Positions 29,643-36,478 of a stretch of 64,000 nt of DNA are shown here, in pieces (position 1 is the first letter of the stretch; every line of letters begins with the position of its first letter). This DNA is from an uncultured Dysgonomonas sp. Lineage in GTDB: Bacteria; Bacteroidota; Bacteroidia; Bacteroidales; Dysgonomonadaceae. A program made the translations under genes and the position numbers. Location of the stretch: positions 1,454,208-1,518,207 of the forward strand of contig NZ_LT599032.1 in assembly GCF_900079725.1 (NCBI RefSeq), read 5' to 3'. The notes beneath the pieces were generated by a model. That model was not told where the DNA came from. It searched no databases and was given only the letters and a program-made list of their open reading frames with translations.

Positions 29643-30461
29643 ATGAAAAAACTTTGGTTTATACCTATAATCCTATTAACAATAACTATGTGCAGTAACA
29701 AACCCAAAGAACCTGTCGTGCTATTACAGACCAGCTATGGCAATATAAAAATCAAATTGTATAACGAAACGCCCATCCATAGAGACAATTTTCTCAGATT
29801 GGCCAAAGAGGGTTTCTATAAAGATCTGACATTTCACAGGGTAATAAAGGATTTTATGATCCAAGGTGGTGACCCCAAAACCCGCAATATAGCTGACGGA
29901 GACTCTATTCCCGAAGATAAAACGATGGGAGATACCATCCCTTCCGAAATAAAATTCCCACTTCATTATCATAAACGGGGAGCACTGGGCGCAGCCCGCT
30001 GGGGTGACGCTGAAAATCCGACAAAGGCTTCTGATGCTTCGCAGTTTTATATCGTTACTGGCGAGTTGACTTTCGATAATAAATTGAATGAGCTGGAAAA
30101 AACACGTTTCGAACGCTTGAAACAAAGCATCTACAACCGATTGCAATCAGCGAATATGGACACAATCAAAGCTTTGTATAAAACCGGTGATCGCTCAGCC
30201 ATAACCGAATTGAAAAATAAGATGCTGTCGGAAGCCGAAGAGCAGGCAAATACACAGAAGCCGGAAATAACATATAGTGAGGAACAACGTGAATATTATA
30301 AGACCAGAGGAGGTGCGCCGCATCTGGACAATGAATATACGGTATTTGGAGAAGTGATGGAAGGCATGGATGTTGTAGACAAAATACAGAACGTGAAAAC
30401 AAATGAGAAGGATAAGCCACTGAAAGGTATCCTTATGAATGTTATAGTATTAGAAAAATAA
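29643..30461 (+). CDS. Cyclophilin-type peptidyl-prolyl isomerase lipoprotein
   Basis: Folding catalyst for proline bonds in exported proteins. The 272 residues begin with a lipoprotein signal ending ITMC near residue 17. The cyclophilin fold starts with VLLQTSYGNIKIKLYNETP and contains the active-site stretch FHRVIKDFMIQGGDP and the later ASQFYIVTG. An insertion of about 75 charged residues sits in the second half (about 145-220), as is usual in Bacteroidetes homologues. The ending NEYTVFGEVMEGMDVVDKI is typical. The cupin gene follows 19 bp later. Confidence 0.93.
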   Translation: MKKLWFIPIILLTITMCSNKPKEPVVLLQTSYGNIKIKLYNETPIHRDNFLRLAKEGFYKDLTFHRVIKDFMIQGGDPKTRNIADGDSIPEDKTMGDTIPSEIKFPLHYHKRGALGAARWGDAENPTKASDASQFYIVTGELTFDNKLNELEKTRFERLKQSIYNRLQSANMDTIKALYKTGDRSAITELKNKMLSEAEEQANTQKPEITYSEEQREYYKTRGGAPHLDNEYTVFGEVMEGMDVVDKIQNVKTNEKDKPLKGILMNVIVLEK

Positions 30462-30480
30462 TATTGGAATTGCTTAAAGT

Positions 30481-30816
30481 ATGAAAGAAAGTAAAGAATT
30501 CATTCTACAAAAAGATATAATAACCGAAACTGTCGGAGAGGGTGTTACCAGGCAGATACTGGGATATAATGATGAACTGATGCTAGTAAAGGTATCTTTC
30601 GAAAAAGGAAGTATCGGCAATATGCACAGTCATCCACATGTGCAATCGTCGTATATAGAGAGCGGCAGATTTGAGGTTACTATAGATGGGAAAAAGCAGG
30701 AACTTGTGCAAGGTGACGGCTTTTACGTGCCTTCCGGAGCCATTCACGGACTTATCTGTATGGAAAAAGGCGCAGTATTAGATGCATTTTCGCCCATGCG
30801 AAAAGATTTTATATGA
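30481..30816 (+). CDS. Small cupin-domain protein
   Basis: A 111-residue single-domain cupin with metal-ligand motif MHSHPHVQSSYIESGRFEV (HxHx4ExxxxG, here with Q/S substitutions) and the second motif FYVPSGAIHGL. It probably binds a metal and a small carboxylate or sugar; the substrate is not deducible. It lies between the cyclophilin and NUDIX genes with short gaps, so the three may form a unit. Confidence 0.88.
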   Translation: MKESKEFILQKDIITETVGEGVTRQILGYNDELMLVKVSFEKGSIGNMHSHPHVQSSYIESGRFEVTIDGKKQELVQGDGFYVPSGAIHGLICMEKGAVLDAFSPMRKDFI

Positions 30817-30841
30817 GACAAACTATAAACAAACTACAATA

Positions 30842-31405
30842 ATGAACAACAAAATTGACGATAAAGCCTGGAAAGTATTAAAAAGCGAATATCTCTTTCA
30901 GGAACCTTGGCTTACTGTTCGGCGTGAGCATATACAATTGCCTAATGGGAATGAAATCCCCGATTATTATCTGCTCGATTATCCTGACTGGGTAAATGTT
31001 CTAGCTATCACAAAAAACAAAGAGTTTATTCTTGTTAGCCAGTACAGGCACGGGCTCGGGTACACATCTATGGAATTATGCGCAGGAGTAGCAGAAAAGT
31101 ATGATCCGTCATTTGAGGTTTCTGCACAACGGGAATTACTTGAAGAAACAGGATATGGGAACGGCAATTGGACAAAATACATGGAAATATCTGTCAATCC
31201 GGGAACACATACCAATATGACCCATTGTTTTCTGGCTACGGATGTAGAAAAGATATCGGAACAGAATCTGGAAGCTACCGAAGATATATCTGTACATTTA
31301 TTATCAGCAGACGAACTTGTGACGTTATTGAAGAAGGATAGTATCAAGCAGGCTGTTCAGGCTGCTCCATTATGGAAATATATAGCTGAGAATCATTTGA
31401 TTTGA
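30842..31405 (+). CDS. NUDIX hydrolase (ADP-ribose pyrophosphatase-like)
   Basis: A 187-residue NUDIX enzyme resembling ADP-sugar diphosphatases. The N-terminal beta part (VLKSEYLFQEPWLTVRREHI) is typical of that group. The NUDIX helix is present as QRELLEETGY, but the segment from GVAEKY to the RE pair is about four residues longer than the canonical Gx5Ex7RE. The frame extends upstream to 30782 inside the cupin gene; ATG 30842 is the sensible start, leaving a 25-bp gap. Confidence 0.9.
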   Translation: MNNKIDDKAWKVLKSEYLFQEPWLTVRREHIQLPNGNEIPDYYLLDYPDWVNVLAITKNKEFILVSQYRHGLGYTSMELCAGVAEKYDPSFEVSAQRELLEETGYGNGNWTKYMEISVNPGTHTNMTHCFLATDVEKISEQNLEATEDISVHLLSADELVTLLKKDSIKQAVQAAPLWKYIAENHLI

Positions 31406-31434
31406 GAAAACCTATTCTAAATTAGGCCTACAAA

Positions 31435-31472
31435 AGGCACTTCTATAAAATAAGAAAAGGTTGTCATCCCGA
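31435..31472. repeat. 38-bp dispersed repeat, second copy
   Basis: Identical to 14905-14942 over 38 bp. Here the hairpin partner arm is lost (GAAGTCC in place of GACAACC). The 302-bp gap 31406-31707 otherwise holds only AT-rich sequence with no gene seen. It marks the left side of the accessory region. Confidence 0.8.
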
Positions 31473-31707
31473 AGTCCAATCGTGAATTGTAACTTGCTAT
31501 AATTCAGTATCATTAAAACCTTATAAGTCCAAAATGCCAATATCCGACAAAAAAACGCAACGTAGACTCGGTTAATACTATAATTTTTACGCCTGACAAA
31601 TATATACAATATTTCTCACATTAAACAGCTTAAAATGAAGTATCAGCGTTAGAGTAATCATTAACACTTCTACATTAGAAAAATGCCAACAAAAATAGTT
31701 TTCCCCT

Positions 31708-31983
31708 TTATTCATCGTCTTTTCTATAAATTCCGGGAGAAGCCTTAAAGGATATTTTTATCTTGGCTTTTTCTAATGATACTTGCCCATTTTTAGGATT
31801 TCTAACAAACCTTTCATCTTGTTTTTTAGCTTTAAAAGTACCAAAGTTTGAAAACGTTAGTGAATTACCGTTTGTTAATTCTGTAGACATCGCATTTAAC
31901 AAGATTTCTAAATAAGCATGTAAAGTTTGTTGAGGTACTCCACTGGTCTCCGATGCTATTTTGATTAGCTGCTTCTTATTCAT
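31708..31983 (-). CDS. HU/IHF-family DNA-binding protein
   Basis: A 91-residue histone-like protein. The helical dimerisation part starts MNKKQLIKIASETSGVPQQT. The beta-arm region contains LTFSNFGTFKAKKQ, RFVRNPKNG with the DNA-contacting Arg-Asn-Pro, and the closing ISFKASPGIY. The longer frame to 32028 has no family support, so the ATG at 31983 is used. A perfect palindrome lies 17 bp upstream. It neighbours unrecognised and phage-like genes, so it may serve the island rather than be the housekeeping HU. Confidence 0.9.
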   Translation of the reverse strand: MNKKQLIKIASETSGVPQQTLHAYLEILLNAMSTELTNGNSLTFSNFGTFKAKKQDERFVRNPKNGQVSLEKAKIKISFKASPGIYRKDDE

Positions 31984-31999
31984 AAATATACTATTTATA

Positions 32000-32019
32000 C
32001 TTTGTGTAGTATCACAAAG
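32000..32019. promoter_or_regulatory. Palindromic operator-like site before the HU-like gene
   Basis: CTTTGTG-TAGTAT-CACAAAG is a perfect 7-bp inverted repeat with a 6-bp spacer, starting 17 bp before the ATG at 31983. It is too close to the start to be a terminator of that gene and looks like a repressor site. Confidence 0.55.
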
Positions 32020-32169
32020 GTTGGTCAATCTTTCTTAATTGGACAAACTACAAAGTTAATCAAAAATAAGCGGCAGATGAACGTTTATAATTCACCTGCC
32101 ATTGCTATTTTGCTTTTTAAAATCTTAAAGTATCTGTTATGAATCTATTAAGGAAATTGAATATGTTTT

Positions 32170-32373
32170 TTATTTATATCTTTTTTGTACAGGAATAATA
32201 TGAACTTCTATTCTGTCATCTTCCATAATACTTTTTATACCCTGATATATAGTCATTGCTTCAATTCCTGCAATCTTCAGTGCTTTTAGCGTTATATGAT
32301 CTTCTATTAAAGTCATATAATCCCGCTCAGTTAGAGTAACACATTTTTCTTTGTCCTTTTTCAGTATTGCCAT
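32170..32373 (-). CDS. Small hypothetical protein
   Basis: A 67-residue protein not recognised. It is basic at both ends (MAILKKDKEKC and IPVQKRYK) and helical in the middle (YMTLIEDHITLKALKIAGIEAM). It lies 51 bp downstream of the RNase H-like gene on the same strand, so it may be the last gene of that cluster. Real but of unknown role; a short size keeps confidence modest. Confidence 0.5.
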   Translation of the reverse strand: MAILKKDKEKCVTLTERDYMTLIEDHITLKALKIAGIEAMTIYQGIKSIMEDDRIEVHIIPVQKRYK

Positions 32374-32424
32374 TGTCGTATAATAATAGAAAGCCCCTTA
32401 GTCTTCGCAGATATAGAGGCTATG

Positions 32425-32856
32425 TTACTTATTTCCAAAATCCGAAGGTATTTCACCCCATTCTTTTTTATTCCAGTGCAATATAGTAATACGGTCTACT
32501 TGTTCGGCAAATGCTTTTAAAAAAACTTCTGCTTTCAGTAAATCGTTATTTACTTTTTTAGATGCTGTCTTCTTTGCTTTAACCCAGGACAGGGCGGTTT
32601 GACTGTCGGTATAGATGATTTTATGGATGTAATTATTCTCTATAATGTACTTTATAGCATGAACAACACCTAAAAACTCACCGATATTAACGGTTTGAAA
32701 TCCTAAGTCAATCAAGAATAATTGTTCTCCTGAAACTAAGTCAATTGCCCTGTACTGCGTTTTCTTGTTGTGAATGGAATGAGCAGCATCTGTTGCAATT
32801 CCTTTTTGCGGCTGCACTATGCTACTTACTTTTTGACGTTTTGATATAATACCCAT
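32425..32856 (-). CDS. RNase H-fold protein
   Basis: A 143-residue protein with ribonuclease H active-site spacing: Asp in IATDAAH near residue 23, Glu in NIGEFLGVVHA near 58, Asp in IIYTDSQTALSWV near 83 and a final Asp in IPSDFG near 137. The order D-E-D-D matches RNase HI. It is shorter than cellular RnhA and lacks the hybrid-binding N-terminal domain. Its start overlaps the end of the 172-aa gene by 35 bp, implying translational coupling. Role may be in removing RNA primers or in processing a mobile-element intermediate; this is inference. Confidence 0.75.
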   Translation of the reverse strand: MGIISKRQKVSSIVQPQKGIATDAAHSIHNKKTQYRAIDLVSGEQLFLIDLGFQTVNIGEFLGVVHAIKYIIENNYIHKIIYTDSQTALSWVKAKKTASKKVNNDLLKAEVFLKAFAEQVDRITILHWNKKEWGEIPSDFGNK

Positions 32857-33340
32857 CCTTTTTCATGGACTTAATAACAACGGTAGCCTCTTTACTAAAC
32901 TCCTCGATTACCTGAGATAGATTTTCAATGTCAGTTCGTGAGTTCAGAAGTTCAATCACTCCTTCAACCGTGCTACTAGAGGGAGATTTTCCATCTTTGG
33001 GATCGAAATAGATTATTTTGTTTCCGAATGAAACTGTAACCTGATAAACTGCGTTACGAACAATGTTTTTTTCAATTTTTGCTTTAAATTCGATTGGTAT
33101 TGCGGACACAACTACATATCCTTTACTGTTGTGCATCGACTTTAGCTCTACCTCATACAAAACATTGGGCAATACTACATCCTTTAAGTCTGAAGACAGT
33201 ACACAGATTTGTTTTCCGTACACCGAGCCCTCCCTAACTCCTTTAAGTTTTTTAGTTTTAGAATGCCGGGATACAAAGCCGATAAGCTCACCCGACTGTT
33301 CTGATTTCGCAAATTTGATTTGCGACTTTTCAAGTGCCAT
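32822..33340 (-). CDS. Hypothetical protein coupled to the RNase H-like gene
   Basis: I do not recognise this 172-residue protein. The N-terminal two thirds are beta-rich with many Val/Ile strands (VLSSDLKDVVLPNVLYEVEL, GYVVVSAIPIEF). A C-terminal helical part begins at SSSTVEGVIELL, and the basic tail ends KTSKSK. No signal peptide. It overlaps the RNase H-like gene by 35 bp, so the pair is almost certainly co-translated and may work together on nucleic acid. Confidence 0.65.
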   Translation of the reverse strand: MALEKSQIKFAKSEQSGELIGFVSRHSKTKKLKGVREGSVYGKQICVLSSDLKDVVLPNVLYEVELKSMHNSKGYVVVSAIPIEFKAKIEKNIVRNAVYQVTVSFGNKIIYFDPKDGKSPSSSTVEGVIELLNSRTDIENLSQVIEEFSKEATVVIKSMKKDGYYIKTSKSK

Positions 33341-33504
33341 AAATTAAATCCTGTTCTCATAAAACCTATAACTTTCAATTAACAAACTGATATTTCATTC
33401 ATTTTATTAGATGCAAATTTAGACTAATTAATGTCGAAATACAAATAAAACATCATACATATACAGTTGTATAAATAAATGAAATATACATAGTTACTGA
33501 TTTT

Positions 33505-33729
33505 CTAACGCACTCTATTTTCTTCTGAAAAATGGCTAAAACGTTCATCGGTTTCTGAGATATCGAACAACCCATAGCACTTCCAGTACCTGTAAATCCT
33601 TTCATTACCATTACTATAGTAAATATCGGAGTGTTTAAGATATTGGCAGCCTTGTTTTGTGTTAGGGTCGTACCAAGCAGCACTATTTTTAATTTGAGGA
33701 TTATTGCCTATATGGATATTCCTATCAAA
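33505..33729 (-). pseudogene. C-terminal fragment of an unknown gene truncated at the IS21 end
   Basis: The minus-strand frame from 33729 down to a TAG at 33505 encodes 74 residues with no start. It has the look of real protein, with YDPNTKQGCQYLKHSDIYY, NGNERIYRYWKCYGLFDISE and FSHFSEENRVR. The overlapping 76-residue ORF in another frame is less protein-like. It runs up to the left end of the IS21-family element, so insertion or deletion removed the 5' part. Family not recognised. Confidence 0.6.
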
Positions 33730-33867
33730 CTAGTCCCCTAGTTCTTAATCAAATTGACCCCTTGTAGTTCTTATCAGAAGTATTGATATTAAGTATTGAT
33801 TTTTCATGTAGATAATGATTCATTATGGGGTATATTTCACTTAATATTATTTCACAAAAATAAACAT

Positions 33868-34614
33868 TTATTTATATTCATCATTAACTTTTTGTTTTCT
33901 TAACGACTCACCATATAGTTCAACTCTTAAAGATTGATGTACTAACCTGTCAAGTACGGCATCAGCAACTGTTTTTTCTCCAATAACATCATACCACTCT
34001 TTTACCGGTATCTGTGAGGTAATAATTGTTGATTTTTTTCCATACCTGTCTTCTATGACATCCAACAGGTTCATCCTGGCTGTAGCATCGAAGGGTTGTA
34101 AGCCAAAGTCATCCAAGATTAACAGGTCCATTCTTTCAATCTTTCTCAGTTCGGTCAGTATAGTAGCTTTTGCTTTGGCGGACTTAAGTAGTCCCATCAG
34201 GCGGGCTGTATTAGAGTACATGACCTTAAAGCCTCTCTGACAGGCTTCGTATCCTAAAGCCGTTGCCAGATAGGTCTTACCTGTTCCTGTGCTTCCTGTT
34301 ATAAAAACATCCTTTTGGGTTGTAATAAAACTAAGATCGGCCAAGCGTTGAACCTGATTCTTATCGAGTCCTCTTTCTACCGAGAAGTTTAATTCCTCAA
34401 TAGAAGCCTTGTGACGGAAGTTAGCTTGACGTATGGCTCTTTCTATAGCTCTGTTACGCCTATCATCCCATTCGCTGACAACCAGCCAGGAGATAAACTG
34501 GTCGATAGTCATACTCTCTTTTTGGGTGGTCTCAAGACTGGTCTTAAAGGCATTGAACATTCCTCTTAGGCGTAGTAATGTCATCTTCTCCAGGGTTTCT
34601 TTATTCATTTCCAT
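33868..34614 (-). CDS. istB: IS21-family transposition helper ATPase IstB
   Basis: AAA+ ATPase that assists IstA in target capture. The 248-residue protein has the N-terminal helical domain, Walker A GSTGTGKTYLATALG near residue 108, Walker B LLILDDFG near 172, and the sensor region TIITSQIPVKEWYD. Full length for the family. It starts 33 bp after istA. Confidence 0.96.
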   Translation of the reverse strand: MEMNKETLEKMTLLRLRGMFNAFKTSLETTQKESMTIDQFISWLVVSEWDDRRNRAIERAIRQANFRHKASIEELNFSVERGLDKNQVQRLADLSFITTQKDVFITGSTGTGKTYLATALGYEACQRGFKVMYSNTARLMGLLKSAKAKATILTELRKIERMDLLILDDFGLQPFDATARMNLLDVIEDRYGKKSTIITSQIPVKEWYDVIGEKTVADAVLDRLVHQSLRVELYGESLRKQKVNDEYK

Positions 34615-34647
34615 ATTTTATTCTATAAATGATTTTATCTGTTTTAA

Positions 34648-36201
34648 TTAATTGTAATAATCTTTGCCTCTTATATTTTTATGATTAGGAACTTGGCTGT
34701 CATTTTCCGTTTCATCCTCTAATGGAACCTGATCCTGACCGCTGGAAAGGATATTTTCGATACTCGGATAGCTGTACAGACCGTAACTGTCAGCCCATCT
34801 GCAAGCATTGATAAGGCGTCTTTCTCCAACTCTGCGGGCAAAGCTGAGGATACCACGGGCAGACTTATAAGCTTGTTCGGGATGAGCTTTGGACTCCATG
34901 ACTTTACGGATATAGATTCCCACATCACTATGGATCGCATTAGCTTCTGTTATAAACTTTTCTTCGTTCCAATCCGTATACTCCCTATGATGGGAAGCCA
35001 GATGATCTTTATCGGTAGTGTATTTAAAGCGGGCATAAGAACGTGGATGTTCCGCTAGCTTTTCATAGCGATAGTAAATCTCAACCACAGAAGATGTGTA
35101 AAGTATCTTCACTTTCTTGCCGATATATTTACAAGGGACACTGTAATAATGAGCATCTTCACTCATACGTACATGACCATTCTTCATTACGGTTACTATA
35201 GCCTGTTCCTTTAGCTCATAGCGGATAGGATTAAGCCTTCTTAAAGTCATTCGCTCAATCTCTTCAAACTGATCTCTGCGAGAGTAGCTGCGACCTGAGA
35301 AGGGTGCATTGTTATGAACTTCTAAAGCAACTCTGATAGCTGCATTTAAACTCTTGAGGTCATGGAAGACCCTGTCTTCGAGTCTCAGATATATACTGCG
35401 ATAGATTAATTTGACCGCTCCCTCAACCAGTGCCTTATCTCGAGGTTTGTAGGCTCGGGCCGGGATAACACTGCAAGCATAATGGTCTGCAAAGCTGGCG
35501 AAGTCTTCGTTTATGACAGCTTCGTATTTACTGCTCTTGGTTACCGCTGAACGCAAATTATCGGGAACAATGACCTGAGGAACGCCCTCCAGGTATTGAA
35601 GCGTATGTTCGCAGGCTGAGATAAGGTCGTGTTTACGTTGACTGGCTACTGCCTCTACATAGGTTAGTTGGCTGCAGGGAAGGATCGCGACAAAAACTTC
35701 AACGGGGATAATTTCTCCGGTATCAATACTAACAATGGAAAGTTTTTGACCCGCAAAGTCAATGTAGAGTTTATCCCCTGCCTTGTGCTCCAGATGCATC
35801 ACACTAGCATGTGTCTTCTCGTAGATCTGGATATGACGGCAAAAGCCGGAACGGGAGTAACCATCGGGGTACTTAGCCTTATATTCCTGGTGGAGCATCT
35901 CTTTCGTGACTCCTTTGCGTTTTAGGCGTTTACAATAGATGGGCAGTAAACGATCTAAAATCTCTTGTTTGCTACTTACCGGAACCTCCGGCTTATCCTG
36001 TAATAGTGATTGCAGCTCCAAATCACTCAGAGCCAAGGCTGTCTCAAAGTCTAATTTTGACTCCGCTAAACGGGAGAGATATTTTTTTACCGTATTACGG
36101 GCAATGCCAACCAAACTGCTGATAGCTTTAAGACCTTTGCCCTGACTGCGAAGCCGGAGTACTTGACGTGTTTTTTGCATACTGATTGTTTTATTTGCCA
36201 T
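34648..36201 (-). CDS. istA: IS21-family transposase IstA
   Basis: DDE transposase of 517 residues from the ATG at 36201; the longer frame to 36267 adds 22 residues without family support. It has an N-terminal helix-turn-helix (MQKTRQVLRLRSQGKGLKAI), then an integrase core with the catalytic Asp in YIDFAGQKLS, the second Asp in VIVPDNLRSAV, and Glu in ALVEGAVKLIYR. No frameshift or stop is seen, so the element may be active. Confidence 0.95.
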   Translation of the reverse strand: MANKTISMQKTRQVLRLRSQGKGLKAISSLVGIARNTVKKYLSRLAESKLDFETALALSDLELQSLLQDKPEVPVSSKQEILDRLLPIYCKRLKRKGVTKEMLHQEYKAKYPDGYSRSGFCRHIQIYEKTHASVMHLEHKAGDKLYIDFAGQKLSIVSIDTGEIIPVEVFVAILPCSQLTYVEAVASQRKHDLISACEHTLQYLEGVPQVIVPDNLRSAVTKSSKYEAVINEDFASFADHYACSVIPARAYKPRDKALVEGAVKLIYRSIYLRLEDRVFHDLKSLNAAIRVALEVHNNAPFSGRSYSRRDQFEEIERMTLRRLNPIRYELKEQAIVTVMKNGHVRMSEDAHYYSVPCKYIGKKVKILYTSSVVEIYYRYEKLAEHPRSYARFKYTTDKDHLASHHREYTDWNEEKFITEANAIHSDVGIYIRKVMESKAHPEQAYKSARGILSFARRVGERRLINACRWADSYGLYSYPSIENILSSGQDQVPLEDETENDSQVPNHKNIRGKDYYN

Positions 36202-36415
36202 AAGTAAACATCCTTTAAATCTTAATTTTTGTTTAAAGAATGATATTATCTTACAATCTACAATCAATACTTTATCCCTTTTTTCAAGGGGTCAACTTCA
36301 ATAGGAATAAGGGGTCAGTTTCCGTAGGAATAACTGATCAATTTGGATTGGACTAAAGGGGGCATTTTTAGTAGGATTTTCCACCTATGTAGTAAATACC
36401 TATAAGCTGGCTGGA

Positions 36416-36478
36416 ATGACGTATTTGATAAAAATAGATGCAAACGAATTCGAACCCAATAAAAAAACGAATAAATGA
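36416..36478 (+). CDS. Short coding tail coupled to the tail-fibre gene (probable gene remnant)
   Basis: ATG at 36416 opens 20 codons ending in TGA that overlaps the ATG of the next gene as ATGA, the classic coupling arrangement. The frame is also open upstream to 36338 without a start, inside the IS21 end. This may be the 3' end of a structural gene cut by the insertion, with the peptide MTYLIKIDANEFEPNKKTNK as its C-terminus. Confidence 0.4.
   Translation: MTYLIKIDANEFEPNKKTNK

Larger units (their letters stand above)
33705..36364 (-). mobile_element. IS21-family insertion sequence
   Basis: Contains istA and istB in the usual order on the minus strand. Each end carries tandem 23-25 bp units with a shared AAA(C/T)TGACCCCTT core: left 33727-33750 and 33751-33775, right 36276-36298, 36299-36321 and 36322-36344. 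Such multiple terminal sites are an IS21 hallmark. The outer limits are estimated from TGCC at 33705 and GGCA at 36364. I could not find a convincing target-site duplication. Confidence 0.85.

Noticed and set aside
33453..33683. 76-residue minus-strand ORF
   Set aside because: Its composition is unlike protein, and the overlapping fragment 33505-33729 in another frame is much more protein-like.
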